The position numbers and the translations under genes were made by a program. Of a stretch of DNA of 64,000 bases, positions 53,895-63,410 are shown piece by piece (the first letter of the stretch is position 1; each line of letters begins with the position of its first letter). The notes beneath the pieces are model-generated. The model did no database searches. It saw nothing but the letters and a program-made list of their open reading frames with translations, and was not told the DNA's origin. The DNA is from Helicobacter pylori (lineage in GTDB: Bacteria > Campylobacterota > Campylobacteria > Campylobacterales > Helicobacteraceae): positions 1 to 64,000 of the forward strand of contig NZ_QBAW01000001.1 in the NCBI RefSeq assembly GCF_009689985.1. The letters are read 5' to 3'.

Positions 53895-54431
53895 TCACTT
53901 CGCTTTAATCACACCGATCACAGCGATAGAATCATGATCTAAGATCTTCACATTTTCGTGTTTTTCTAAATCGCGCACCAAAATAGACTCATTCACGTCT
54001 AAAGGGGCTACATCCACTAAATAGTGATCGGGCAAATGCTCTGGAGCGCATTCCACGCTGATACGCTTTTTAGAGAGCATCAAAATCCCTTTATTTTTCA
54101 AGCCCACCGGAGTGCCTTGGTGTTTGACAGGGACTTTAAACTTAGACTTCACGCCTTTAGTAACAGCGAGCAAATCCACATGGATAAGCTCGTTAGTAAC
54201 AGGGTTTTTTTGGTATTCTTGAACCACGACTTCAAAAGTCTTATCCCCTAATTTCACCGGAAAAATCAAATGCTTTTTTTCCTTAAGGTATTTGATGAAA
54301 GGGTTTAATTTGAACGCGCAATTCACGTTTTCAACACCCTTTCCATAAACATTTGCGATTAGATAGCCATCTTTTTTTAAAGCTTTAGCGTTAGCTTTAG
54401 TAATACTCTCTCTAATAACGCCTTCTAACAT
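53895..54431 (-). CDS. rplY: 50S ribosomal protein L25 (Ctc type)
   Basis: 178 residues; two-domain bL25/Ctc form that binds 5S rRNA, related to general stress protein Ctc. N-terminal domain about 1-90, with the family turn [22 protein letters not shown] near 84-105 and a C-terminal domain from about 100. Conserved rplY-pth order. Confidence 0.93.
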   Translation of the reverse strand: MLEGVIRESITKANAKALKKDGYLIANVYGKGVENVNCAFKLNPFIKYLKEKKHLIFPVKLGDKTFEVVVQEYQKNPVTNELIHVDLLAVTKGVKSKFKVPVKHQGTPVGLKNKGILMLSKKRISVECAPEHLPDHYLVDVAPLDVNESILVRDLEKHENVKILDHDSIAVIGVIKAK

Positions 54432-54485
54432 GTCAATCCTTTAAAATAAAATAAGGGCTTATCTTATCCAAAAAACCCTTAAAAA

Positions 54486-55436
54486 TCAAAAACTGCTTAA
54501 AAGCTTTTCAAAGGATTGTTTGAACGCTATCAAGCCTTCTTTAAGGAGTTTTTGAGCGGTGTTTTCTAAATCAATGTTGTGCGTTTTTAATTCTTTTTTA
54601 AACGCTTCAATTTCTGTAATCTTTAAAGGGGTTTGATACTCGGTGTTTGGGTCAAGCAAATAAGCGTTTAAAGCCTCTAATGGGGCTGTGTTGATAGAGT
54701 TTTTAAAACACAGTGCTTTAATGTAATAATCTTTAGCTAAAGCGCTAGACTTAACGCCGGTGGATGCAAAAAGGGTGCTTATTAGCGTATTAGCATGCTG
54801 ACTGATTTGATAATAGCACTCGGTAGCGTTCATAATCCCGCTTTGAGCTTGCAAATTTTGCGCCACTAATGGGTCTATTTCTTTGTCAAATCGTGAGACA
54901 AACACGCTAATGACCGCTCTTTTTTGCGTTTCTTTGGCTAAGATTTGAGCGATTTCACCGGCAATTTTAGGCGAAAAAACTAAAGTTACATTAACAGGAA
55001 TAGAGGCTTTAGTCAAAGCGCTAATGACTTCAAGCCCGCTCTCGCTCGCCGGGACTTTAATCATCACATTAGGGCGGTTTAATGTTTTGAATAAGCGCTT
55101 GGCTTCATCAATGCTTTTAGGGGCATCATCTTCTAAAAAAGGGTCAATTTCTAGGCTAATGTAGCCATTGTTAGGGTCTTTTTCATATAAAGGCATCAAC
55201 GCGCTAGAGGCTTGTAAAATATCCTTTAGCGCTAAAGTTTCATAAATTTCTTTAGCTTTCTTGCCTTTGAGTTTAGCGATTTCATCTTTATAAAACGCGC
55301 TTTTTGTGATCGCTTCGCAAAACAAACTAGGGTTACTCGTCGCCCCGCAAATAGCCCCCTTATTAATGAGCTTTAAAAAGCCGTTTTCTAAAAAATCCCT
55401 TTCTATAAAATCGCACCACAAACTGAATTCTTGCAT
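54486..55436 (-). CDS. tal: transaldolase
   Basis: 316 residues. Pentose-phosphate pathway enzyme; Schiff-base Lys127 in [16 protein letters not shown] and the early [15 protein letters not shown] are like the H. pylori/Campylobacter transaldolases. Follows murE by three bases. Confidence 0.92.
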   Translation of the reverse strand: MQEFSLWCDFIERDFLENGFLKLINKGAICGATSNPSLFCEAITKSAFYKDEIAKLKGKKAKEIYETLALKDILQASSALMPLYEKDPNNGYISLEIDPFLEDDAPKSIDEAKRLFKTLNRPNVMIKVPASESGLEVISALTKASIPVNVTLVFSPKIAGEIAQILAKETQKRAVISVFVSRFDKEIDPLVAQNLQAQSGIMNATECYYQISQHANTLISTLFASTGVKSSALAKDYYIKALCFKNSINTAPLEALNAYLLDPNTEYQTPLKITEIEAFKKELKTHNIDLENTAQKLLKEGLIAFKQSFEKLLSSF

Positions 55437-55439
55437 GTT

Positions 55440-56783
55440 TTATCCTTGTTTTAAATGTTGGTAATAGCTTTTAACGACTTCCTGGTCGCTAAAAAAAATC
55501 GTTTTGTCTTTAAAGATTTGAGTGCTTTCATCACCCTTGCCTAAGATCAATAACACCTCATCGTCTTTTAAATTTTCTAAAGCGTTTAAAATGGCTTTTT
55601 TTCGGTCTTTTTCTACAACCACTTTAGAAGAATCGCTGATGCCTTTTAAAATATCCTTAATAATGTCTTCTTCGTTTTCACTTCTGGGGTTGTCTGAAGT
55701 CAAGACGATTTTATGAGCGTAATAACTCGCTACCTCTCCCATTTTAGGGCGCTTGGTCTTGTCCCTATCGCCCCCTGCTCCAAAAAGAGCGGTGATTTTT
55801 TGGTTTTTAAAGCTTTCAAAAACTTGTTGCATGCCGTCTATGGTGTGGGCAAAATCCACGATCACTAAAGGTTTAGAATGCAAAATTTCCAAACGCCCCT
55901 TAACCCCATAAAAGTTTTCTAATAATGGCGCAATCGCTTCTAGCGGTAATTGGGTGAGTAATTTGACCCCTAAAACGCCCGCTAAGATATTATAAAGGTT
56001 GTAACGCCCTAAAAGGGGGGAATGCATAAGGGCGATTTCTTTGAGATTAGGATTTCTTAAATCTTGTTGGTAGCATAAAGACGCGCTAATGGAGGGGGTG
56101 AGCGAAAAGGCTTGAATGTTTAAATGCGCTTTTTTATCCAGCCCGTAAGTGTGCGCATTAATGGGGTTAAAAAGGGCGTTTGTTTCATCTCTGTTAATCA
56201 CTTTCAAGCCCTCATCTTTAAAAAAGCTGTTTTTAGCGTCTTTGTAATTTTCTATGCTTTTGTGGAAATCTAAATGATCGCTTGTGATATTGGTGAGGAT
56301 TTTAAGGGCAAAATCAAGCCCGGCAATGCGCTTTTGGACAATCGCATGGGAGCTCACTTCCATAATAAAGTATTCACACTTTAAACGCATCGCTTCTTCT
56401 AAATCGCTATAAAGCTCTAAAAGAGTGGGCGTGGTCAAGCCCTTTTCTTTGATTCGTTTGTCGTTGATAAAAAACCCTCTTGTGCCTAAAAGAGCGGTCT
56501 TTTTATTCAAATCTAAGAGCAAGGAATACATCAAGCTCGCTGTGGTCGTTTTACCATTAGTGCCAGTAATCCCTACAATTTTAATCTTAAAATCAAAGTA
56601 GTTTTTAAGCTCGTTAAAATCTAAAATAGCTAGGTTTTTTTCTGCAATTAAAGGAGAGTATTTTTCATTTAAAGGCGTTTTGACAAAAAGGATTTCTTTG
56701 GGGTTTTCTAAAACTTCATTCGTGTTATCGCTTAAAAAAGAATAGGTGTGGTTGCGATAAGTCAGGGTTTTTTTAAGCTTCAT
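55440..56783 (-). CDS. murE: UDP-MurNAc-tripeptide synthetase MurE (meso-diaminopimelate type)
   Basis: 447 residues. Adds meso-diaminopimelate in peptidoglycan synthesis. ATP loop GTNGKTT (74-80), EVSSHA, and DNPR in LTSDNPRSE, the motif that selects diaminopimelate. Slightly shorter than E. coli MurE at the N-terminus. Confidence 0.94.
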   Translation of the reverse strand: MKLKKTLTYRNHTYSFLSDNTNEVLENPKEILFVKTPLNEKYSPLIAEKNLAILDFNELKNYFDFKIKIVGITGTNGKTTTASLMYSLLLDLNKKTALLGTRGFFINDKRIKEKGLTTPTLLELYSDLEEAMRLKCEYFIMEVSSHAIVQKRIAGLDFALKILTNITSDHLDFHKSIENYKDAKNSFFKDEGLKVINRDETNALFNPINAHTYGLDKKAHLNIQAFSLTPSISASLCYQQDLRNPNLKEIALMHSPLLGRYNLYNILAGVLGVKLLTQLPLEAIAPLLENFYGVKGRLEILHSKPLVIVDFAHTIDGMQQVFESFKNQKITALFGAGGDRDKTKRPKMGEVASYYAHKIVLTSDNPRSENEEDIIKDILKGISDSSKVVVEKDRKKAILNALENLKDDEVLLILGKGDESTQIFKDKTIFFSDQEVVKSYYQHLKQG

Positions 56784-56786
56784 TCT

Positions 56787-57398
56787 TTAAGCCTTATTGG
56801 ATTTTAAGGCGTCTTCTAAAAGAGAACGCAAAAATTTATCGTAAATAAAAGAATCTTCATGCATGTTTTCAATGTAATTTACCGCTAATTCATAATAGCC
56901 ATAGTGGTTCAATTCTTTCAAAAATTCATAAAAATCCTCTTTATTGTCAAAAATCACCCTAGAGCTGAACATCAAATCTTCAAACGCTTCCTTAAAACCG
57001 CGCTCCAGGCTCAAGCGTTTGAAATCCGCATACAAAATGCCGTTCAACTCCTCGCCTTTTTGAGAAATTTGCGCATCAATCTTTTCAGCCATTTGGTTCA
57101 ATCCCTCATCAAAAGAAGCGATCAAATTGATGATTTGCTCTTCAGCCTGGTTTTTTAAACTCCGTTTTTGCATAGCGATCAAGCTTTGATACAATTCATA
57201 AAAGCTATGGGCTTCTTTAGGGAAATCCTTAGCGATGTCGCTTAATAACGCCCCCACTTTGGCTTTTTGGTTGTCTTTATCCAAAAACAAAACTTCAGAA
57301 AAAAGGCGTAACGCTTCAGCGTAATGGGCTTGCTTGAACGCTAAAAAGCCATCTTTAATCAACGCGCGCTTTTTAAATTCATAATCAAACTTTTGCAT
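56787..57398 (-). CDS. conserved epsilon-proteobacterial protein of unknown function (HP1493-like)
   Basis: 203 residues, mostly helical; residues 11-60 look like TPR-type repeats (FLAFKQAHYAEALRLFSEVLFLDKDN). No signal peptide or membrane segment. Linked to nfu and murE by short gaps. Function unknown. Confidence 0.75.
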   Translation of the reverse strand: MQKFDYEFKKRALIKDGFLAFKQAHYAEALRLFSEVLFLDKDNQKAKVGALLSDIAKDFPKEAHSFYELYQSLIAMQKRSLKNQAEEQIINLIASFDEGLNQMAEKIDAQISQKGEELNGILYADFKRLSLERGFKEAFEDLMFSSRVIFDNKEDFYEFLKELNHYGYYELAVNYIENMHEDSFIYDKFLRSLLEDALKSNKA

Positions 57399-57409
57399 GC
57401 CTATAATCC

Positions 57410-57679
57410 TTAAAGCTTATCAAACTCCTTAGCGTTTTCTAAGCACACCACTTCTAAATTGGGGTGAATATCCATTTTAAGCTGCCTTTCAATGACATTT
57501 TTTAAAGTGATCTTACTGCTAGAGCAAGTCTTACACGCTCCCTCTAAAGCCACATAAATTTTCATGCTTTTCACCCCTAGCACTTCAATATTACCGCCAT
57601 CTTTGAGCAAGTAAGGGCGGATCTTTTCTATCACAATACGCACCGGTTTTTGTAAATCTTCATCGCTAAATTCTATCAT
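57410..57679 (-). CDS. NifU-like iron-sulfur scaffold domain (Nfu)
   Basis: 89 residues. Carries the Nfu motif with Cys49 and Cys52 (GACKTCSSSKITL), which binds a [4Fe-4S] cluster for transfer to apo-proteins. The start IRPYLLKDGGNIEV is typical. H. pylori uses a NIF-type assembly system. First gene of the minus-strand run. Confidence 0.92.
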   Translation of the reverse strand: MIEFSDEDLQKPVRIVIEKIRPYLLKDGGNIEVLGVKSMKIYVALEGACKTCSSSKITLKNVIERQLKMDIHPNLEVVCLENAKEFDKL

Positions 57680-57720
57680 TTTTAAAAACCTTATTTTTAA
57701 AATTTTACTTTAAGATACCA

Positions 57721-57726
57721 TATAAT
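57721..57726 (+). promoter_or_regulatory. -10 box for pitA
   Basis: TATAAT in ATACCATATAATGAG; the predicted leader is about 87 bases and contains the hairpin at 57758-57794. Confidence 0.55.
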
Positions 57727-57757
57727 GAGCCATTTTTATCAAACAACGCTTTTTAAG

Positions 57758-57794
57758 AGTGGCTCAAGGGCTAATTGGATAGAATAGAGCCACT
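57758..57794 (+). promoter_or_regulatory. hairpin in the pitA leader
   Basis: AGTGGCTC, 21-base loop, GAGCCACT: an eight-bp perfect stem between the promoter and the ATG. Could be a regulatory structure; no known riboswitch pattern. Confidence 0.4.
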
Positions 57795-57819
57795 ATTAGG
57801 ATAAGGTTTTGATGACGAT

Positions 57820-59421
57820 ATGGAAATTAAAAACATCAAAGAGTTTGAAAAAGCTTCCAAAAAACTCCAAAAAGACACTTTAAAGATCGCTCTCGCTCTT
57901 TTGTTTCTCATCGGTGCCGCTTTGCTCGCTCTCATTTTTGGGCAGGCTAATTCTAAGGGATTGTTGCTTATTTTTGCGGCCGTGATTGGGGGATATATGG
58001 CGATGAATATTGGCGCGAACGATGTGTCTAATAATGTCGGCCCTGCCGTAGGCTCTAAAGCCATTAGCATGGGCGGAGCGATTTTGATTGCTGCGATTTG
58101 TGAAATGCTTGGAGCGATCATTGCTGGGGGGGAAGTGGTTTCTACGATTAAGGGCCGTATCGTTTCGCCTGAATTTATTAATGATGCACATGTTTTCATC
58201 AATGTCATGTTGGCTAGCCTTTTGAGTGGGGCGTTGTGGTTGCATGTAGCGACTTTAATAGGCGCTCCCGTTTCCACTTCACACTCTGTAGTGGGGGGGA
58301 TTATGGGGGCTGGAATGGCAGCAGCTGGAATGTCTGCTATCAATTGGCATTTTTTATCCGGCATTGTGGCTAGTTGGGTAATCTCGCCTTTAATGGGGGC
58401 TTTGATAGCCATGTTTTTTTTAATGCTCATTAAAAAGACTATCGCTTATAAAGAAGATAAAAAGAGCGCGGCTTTAAAGGTCGTGCCTTATTTGGTAGCG
58501 TTGATGAGCTTAACATTTAGTTGGTATTTGATCGTTAAGGTTTTAAAACGCCTCTATGCGGTGGGTTTTGAAATCCAGCTAGCTTGCGGTTGTATCCTTG
58601 CGCTTTTAATCTTTATTCTTTTTAAAAGATTTGTGTTAAAAAAAGCCCCGCAATTAGAAAATAGCCATGAAAGCATTAATGAGCTTTTTAATGTCCCTTT
58701 GATTTTTGCTGCTGCGCTTTTAAGCTTTGCGCATGGGGCTAATGATGTGGCTAACGCTATAGGCCCCTTAGCGGCTATCAGTCAAACTTTAGAAGATGCA
58801 AATAGCCCTATGGGGAATACTTTAAGCTCTGTACCGTTGTGGATTATGGTAGTGGGGGCAGCTGGGATCGCTTTAGGCTTGAGTTTGTATGGACCAAAGC
58901 TCATTAAAACGGTGGGGTCTGAAATCACAGAATTAGACAAAATGCAAGCTTTTTGCATCGCGCTTTCTGCGGTCATTACCGTGCTTTTAGCCTCTCAATT
59001 AGGCTTACCGGTAAGCTCTACGCATATTGTGGTGGGCGCGGTGTTTGGGGTGGGCTTTTTAAGGGAGCGTTTAAGGGAGCAATCAAGAAGGCGTTTTGCT
59101 AGAATCAGAGACAACATTGTAGCCGCGCACTTTGGGGAAGATTTAGAAGAAATTGAAGGTTTTTTAGAGCGCTTTGATAAAGCCAATTTGAAAGAAAAAT
59201 CGCTCATGCTAGAGAGCTTGAAAAAAAGCAAGAACACCGCCATCGCTTTGGAATTGAAAAAGAAAGAAAAAAAGTCGCTTAAAAAAGTGTATAAAGAAGA
59301 AGTGATCAAACGCTCCATTTTAAAAAAGATTGTTACCGCTTGGTTGGTAACCGTGCCAGTTTCTGCACTTTTAGGGGCGCTTCTTTTTGTGGCTCTTGGT
59401 TTTATAGAAAAGTATTTCTAG
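57820..59421 (+). CDS. pitA: PiT-family inorganic phosphate transporter
   Basis: 533 residues. Two copies of the PiT signature: GANDVSNNVGP (65-75) and GANDVANAIGP (306-316), in two sets of membrane helices. There is a cytoplasmic insert near 437-500 rich in Lys/Glu/Leu. Proton- or sodium-driven phosphate uptake. G7 runs occur in frame near 58126 and 58293. Confidence 0.93.
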   Translation: MEIKNIKEFEKASKKLQKDTLKIALALLFLIGAALLALIFGQANSKGLLLIFAAVIGGYMAMNIGANDVSNNVGPAVGSKAISMGGAILIAAICEMLGAIIAGGEVVSTIKGRIVSPEFINDAHVFINVMLASLLSGALWLHVATLIGAPVSTSHSVVGGIMGAGMAAAGMSAINWHFLSGIVASWVISPLMGALIAMFFLMLIKKTIAYKEDKKSAALKVVPYLVALMSLTFSWYLIVKVLKRLYAVGFEIQLACGCILALLIFILFKRFVLKKAPQLENSHESINELFNVPLIFAAALLSFAHGANDVANAIGPLAAISQTLEDANSPMGNTLSSVPLWIMVVGAAGIALGLSLYGPKLIKTVGSEITELDKMQAFCIALSAVITVLLASQLGLPVSSTHIVVGAVFGVGFLRERLREQSRRRFARIRDNIVAAHFGEDLEEIEGFLERFDKANLKEKSLMLESLKKSKNTAIALELKKKEKKSLKKVYKEEVIKRSILKKIVTAWLVTVPVSALLGALLFVALGFIEKYF

Positions 59422-59519
59422 GGTTTTTAAAGGCTTGATTTTTAAAGTTAGGCTTAATCTTTTATGTTAAAATTCCAAGATTTTATATTTATTTTATATT
59501 TATCATTAGGTTTAAAGTC

Positions 59520-60869
59520 ATGGGGAGGAATCAAGGAGCTTATTTGGATTCGTCTGAATCAATTTTGATGTTGATGGTTGCTTTTTTATTGGTGCTGTTG
59601 AACGCTTTTTTTGTGCTTTCAGAGTTTGCCCTTGTGAAAGTGCGTAAAACCCGCTTAGAAGAGCTGGTTAAAATCGGTAATTCCAACGCTAAACTCGCTT
59701 TAAAGATGAGTCAAAGACTAGACACTTATTTGAGCGCAACGCAGTTAGGCATCACCCTTTCTTCATTAGCTTTAGGCTGGGTGGGTGAGCCCGCTATCGC
59801 AAAATTGTTAGCCGTGCTGTTTGAGTCTATGGATTTGAGAGAAAATCCTATTTTTATCCATTCAATGAGCGTGGTTATAGCGTTTTTAAGCATCACTTTT
59901 TTGCATGTCGTGTTGGGCGAGATTGTGCCTAAATCTTTAGCGATCGCTAAATCTGAAAAAGCCGCTCTTTTTGCCGCGCACCCTTTGCATGTGTTTTGGG
60001 TCGTGTTTTACCCGGTGGTGCGCTTGTTTGATGTGATCGCTCATTTCTTTTTAAAAAAAGTGGGCATCAATCCTAAAGAGCATGACGGCACGCATTCTGA
60101 AGAAGAGTTAAAAATCATTGTGGGCGAGAGTTTAAGAGAGGGCATTATTGATTCAGTGGAGGGCGAAATCATTAAAAACGCTGTGGATTTTTCTGACACG
60201 AGCGCTAAAGAAATCATGACCCCACGAAAAGACATGGTGTGTTTAGACGAAGAAAACAGCTATGAAGAAAATATAGACATTGTTTTAAAAAGCCGCTTCA
60301 CGCGCTACCCTTATTGTAAAGGCTCTAAAGACAACATTATCGGCATGGTGCATATCAGAGACTTGCTCTCTCGCTCTATTTTTACCCCCAAAATGCATGA
60401 TTTCAATCAAATCGTTAGGAAAATGATCATCGTCCCTGAGAGCGCTTCCATTTCTCAAATCCTTATTAAAATGAAAAAAGAGCAAATCCATACCGCTTTG
60501 GTGATTGATGAATACGGCGGCACGGCCGGGTTGCTCACTATGGAAGATATTATTGAAGAGATCATGGGCGAGATTAGCGACGAATACGACTTGAAACAAG
60601 AGGGCGTGAACAAGCTTGAAGAGGGCGTGTTTGAATTAGAGGGCATGCTGGATTTAGAGAGCGTAGAAGAAGTGCTTCACATTGAATTTGACAAAGAATG
60701 CGAGCAGGTAACGCTTGGGGGTTATGTTTTTAGCTTGTTAGAGCGCATGCCTATGGAGGGGGATACAATCGTTTCGCATGGGTATGTTTTTGAAGTCTTA
60801 AGCGTGGATGGGGCCAGGATAAAACGCTTAAAAGCGGTTAAACAAGATCAGGGAGAAAATGAAGCATGA
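59520..60869 (+). CDS. CNNM/CorC-family membrane protein (TlyC/hemolysin-like)
   Basis: 449 residues. N-terminal DUF21/CNNM membrane domain (about 10-175; LSATQLGITLSSLALGWVGEP), two CBS domains (from about 225, EIMTPRKDMVCLD to DEYGGTAGLLTMEDI), and a C-terminal CorC/HlyC domain (about 360-445). Family members move magnesium or cobalt; the hemolysin name is historical. Ends in a four-base overlap with the TolC-like gene. Confidence 0.88.
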   Translation: MGRNQGAYLDSSESILMLMVAFLLVLLNAFFVLSEFALVKVRKTRLEELVKIGNSNAKLALKMSQRLDTYLSATQLGITLSSLALGWVGEPAIAKLLAVLFESMDLRENPIFIHSMSVVIAFLSITFLHVVLGEIVPKSLAIAKSEKAALFAAHPLHVFWVVFYPVVRLFDVIAHFFLKKVGINPKEHDGTHSEEELKIIVGESLREGIIDSVEGEIIKNAVDFSDTSAKEIMTPRKDMVCLDEENSYEENIDIVLKSRFTRYPYCKGSKDNIIGMVHIRDLLSRSIFTPKMHDFNQIVRKMIIVPESASISQILIKMKKEQIHTALVIDEYGGTAGLLTMEDIIEEIMGEISDEYDLKQEGVNKLEEGVFELEGMLDLESVEEVLHIEFDKECEQVTLGGYVFSLLERMPMEGDTIVSHGYVFEVLSVDGARIKRLKAVKQDQGENEA

Positions 60870-62398
60870 AAAAAACAACCCTCTTTGTATTGGGCTTATT
60901 ATTCAATAACTTTTTAAGCGCTGTTGATGGGATTTCTCAAACCGAGCCTTCTTCTTTGAATTTGGCTGAAGACAGCGTGCCTTTGAACCATTCTAACGCT
61001 CAAAAACTCTCTTTAAAAAACGCATGGGCTAGGGTGTTATCTAACCATGAAGGCTTGCATGCACAAGAATACGCCATTAAACGAGCGAGTAAAATGAAAT
61101 TAGCGGCTAAGCTTTCTTTTTTGCCTCAAATTGATTTGAGCGCTTTTTATGTGTACCTTTCTAACCCCATTAAAATGGATTTCGCTAGCCAAAAACAACC
61201 GGGCGTGCAAAAAGCCACCAACCAGATCCATCAAGGCTTGCAAAACATCCAGCAAAATATCCCCCCTCAAGTATTAACCCCTCAAATCCAAGCGGGCATG
61301 CAAGGGGTGATGCAAGGTTTTGGGGCTTTGAGCAGCACTTTAGAAGCCCCCTTATTGTTTTCTAAGCAAAATGTGGTGATTGGGGCTTTGAGCATTATTT
61401 ATCCCCTTTATATGGGTGGGGCAAGATTCACGATGGTGCACATTGCGGATTTGATGCAAAAAGACGCTAATGAAGTGTATCGCTTGAAAAAGCTCTCCAC
61501 TTTTCAAGAGCTTGTGAGCGTGTATTATGGCATGGTGTTAAACGCAGAAGTGGCTGAAACTTTAGAAGAGGTAGAAAAAGGCCATTATAAGCATTTCCAA
61601 AACGCTTTGAAAATGCAAAAAGTAGGCCAAATCGCTAGGGTGGAAACATTAGGCGCTCAAGTGGCTTATGATAAGGCCCATATCGCTAGCGTTAAGGCTA
61701 AAGATGTGTTAGAAGTTTCGCAGCTCTCGTTCAATTCCATTTTATCCAGCAAGGACGATCTAGCACCTTCAAGCAAATTAGAGATCCACACCGAGAAAAA
61801 TCTGCCTGATTTGAGCTTTTTTGTTTCTTCCACGCTCAATTCTTACCCGGCTTTAAAAACTTTAGAAAATCAGGTTCAAATTTCTAAAGAAAACACGAAA
61901 TTACAGATCGCTAAATTCTTGCCCCAAGTGAGTTTTTTTGGCTCTTATCTTATGAAGCAAAACAATTCGGTGTTTGAAGACATGATCCCTAATTGGTTTG
62001 TGGGCGTAGCCGGGCGCATGCCCATACTCTCCCCCACAGGGCGTATCCAAAAATACCAAGCGAGCAAATTAGCGGAGTTGCAAATGAGTAGCGAACAAAT
62101 CCAAGCTAAAAAAAACATGGAATTATTAGTGAATAAGACTTATAAAGAGACGCTTTCTTATTTGAAAGAATACAAAAGCTTGCTTTCTAGCGTGGAATTA
62201 GCCAAGGAAAACTTAAAACTCCAAGAGCAGGCTTTTTTACAAGGCTTAAGCACGAACGCTCAAGTCATTGATGCGAGGAACACGCTTTCTTCTATCATTG
62301 TGGAGCAAAAAAGCGTGGCTTATAAATACATTGTTTCATTAGCGAATTTAATGGCGTTAAGCGATCATATTGATTTATTTTATGAATTTGTTTATTAA
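60866..62398 (+). CDS. TolC-like outer membrane efflux protein (HP1489-like)
   Basis: 510 residues. Signal peptide (about 1-20, ending LSA), then two OEP repeats: SLKNAWARVLSNHEGLHA near 51-68 and the coiled helices of SRLSSLLE-like TolC around 210-470. First gene of a three-component export operon with an adaptor and an ABC permease. H. pylori has four TolC homologues; this one pairs with an ABC-type pump, not with an RND pump. Confidence 0.9.
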   Translation: MKKTTLFVLGLLFNNFLSAVDGISQTEPSSLNLAEDSVPLNHSNAQKLSLKNAWARVLSNHEGLHAQEYAIKRASKMKLAAKLSFLPQIDLSAFYVYLSNPIKMDFASQKQPGVQKATNQIHQGLQNIQQNIPPQVLTPQIQAGMQGVMQGFGALSSTLEAPLLFSKQNVVIGALSIIYPLYMGGARFTMVHIADLMQKDANEVYRLKKLSTFQELVSVYYGMVLNAEVAETLEEVEKGHYKHFQNALKMQKVGQIARVETLGAQVAYDKAHIASVKAKDVLEVSQLSFNSILSSKDDLAPSSKLEIHTEKNLPDLSFFVSSTLNSYPALKTLENQVQISKENTKLQIAKFLPQVSFFGSYLMKQNNSVFEDMIPNWFVGVAGRMPILSPTGRIQKYQASKLAELQMSSEQIQAKKNMELLVNKTYKETLSYLKEYKSLLSSVELAKENLKLQEQAFLQGLSTNAQVIDARNTLSSIIVEQKSVAYKYIVSLANLMALSDHIDLFYEFVY

Positions 62399-62409
62399 AG
62401 GAAAAAATC

Positions 62410-63399
62410 ATGTCAAACAGCATGTTGGATAAAAATAAAGCGATTCTTACAGGAGGTGGGGCTTTATTATTAGGGCTAATCGTGCTTTTTTATTTAGCTT
62501 ATCGCCCTAAGGCTGAAGTGCTGCAAGGGTTTTTGGAAGCCAGAGAATACAGCGTGAGTTCCAAAGTCCCTGGTCGCATTGAAAAGGTGTTTGTCAAAAA
62601 AGGCGATCGCATTAAAAAGGGCGATTTGGTTTTTAGCATTTCTAGCCCTGAATTAGAAGCCAAACTCGCTCAAGCTGAAGCCGGGCATAAAGCCGCTAAA
62701 GCGCTTAGCGATGAAGTCAAAAGAGGCTCAAGAGATGAAACGATCAATTCTGCAAGAGACATTTGGCAAGCGGCAAAATCTCAAGCCACTTTAGCTAAAG
62801 AGACTTATAAGCGCGTTCAAGATTTGTATGATAACGGCGTGGCGAGCTTGCAAAAGCGCGATGAAGCCTATGCGGCTTATGAAAGCACCAAATACAACGA
62901 GAGTGCGGCTTACCAAAAGTATAAAATGGCTTTAGGGGGGGCGAGTTCTGAAAGTAAGATTGCTGCTAAGGCTAAAGAGAGCGCGGCTTTAGGGCAAGTG
63001 AATGAAGTGGAGTCTTATTTAAAAGACGTCAAAGCTACAGCCCCAATTGATGGGGAAGTGAGTAATGTGCTTTTAAGCGGTGGCGAGCTTAGCCCTAAAG
63101 GTTTTCCTGTGGTGCTTATGATTGATTTAAAGGATAGTTGGCTAAAAATCAGCGTGCCTGAAAAGTATTTGAACGAGTTTAAGGTGGGTAAGGAATTTGA
63201 AGGCTATATCCCGGCGTTGAAAAAAAGCGCGAAATTCAGGGTCAAATATTTGAGCGTGATGGGGGATTTTGCGACTTGGAAAGCGACGAATAATTCCAAC
63301 ACTTACGACATGAAAAGCTATGAAGTGGAGGCCATACCCTTAGAAAAGCTGGAAAATTTTAGGGTAGGGATGAGCGTGTTAGTTACTATTAAACCTTAG
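62410..63399 (+). CDS. HlyD/membrane-fusion adaptor protein
   Basis: 329 residues. One N-terminal membrane anchor (about 12-30), biotinyl-lipoyl-like halves (YSVSSKVPGRIEKVFVKKGDRIKKGD and later KATAPIDGEVSNVLLSGGELS), with a coiled-coil hairpin (about 85-190) between them. It links the inner-membrane pump with the TolC-like channel. Confidence 0.9.
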   Translation: MSNSMLDKNKAILTGGGALLLGLIVLFYLAYRPKAEVLQGFLEAREYSVSSKVPGRIEKVFVKKGDRIKKGDLVFSISSPELEAKLAQAEAGHKAAKALSDEVKRGSRDETINSARDIWQAAKSQATLAKETYKRVQDLYDNGVASLQKRDEAYAAYESTKYNESAAYQKYKMALGGASSESKIAAKAKESAALGQVNEVESYLKDVKATAPIDGEVSNVLLSGGELSPKGFPVVLMIDLKDSWLKISVPEKYLNEFKVGKEFEGYIPALKKSAKFRVKYLSVMGDFATWKATNNSNTYDMKSYEVEAIPLEKLENFRVGMSVLVTIKP

Positions 63400-63410
63400 A
63401 AAGGATTGTT

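Noticed and set aside
57771-58430. Long minus-strand frame of 219 codons opposite pitA
   Set aside because: It is a mirror of the pitA membrane segments (Ala/Pro/Ile-rich), with no ribosome binding site; pitA is certain.
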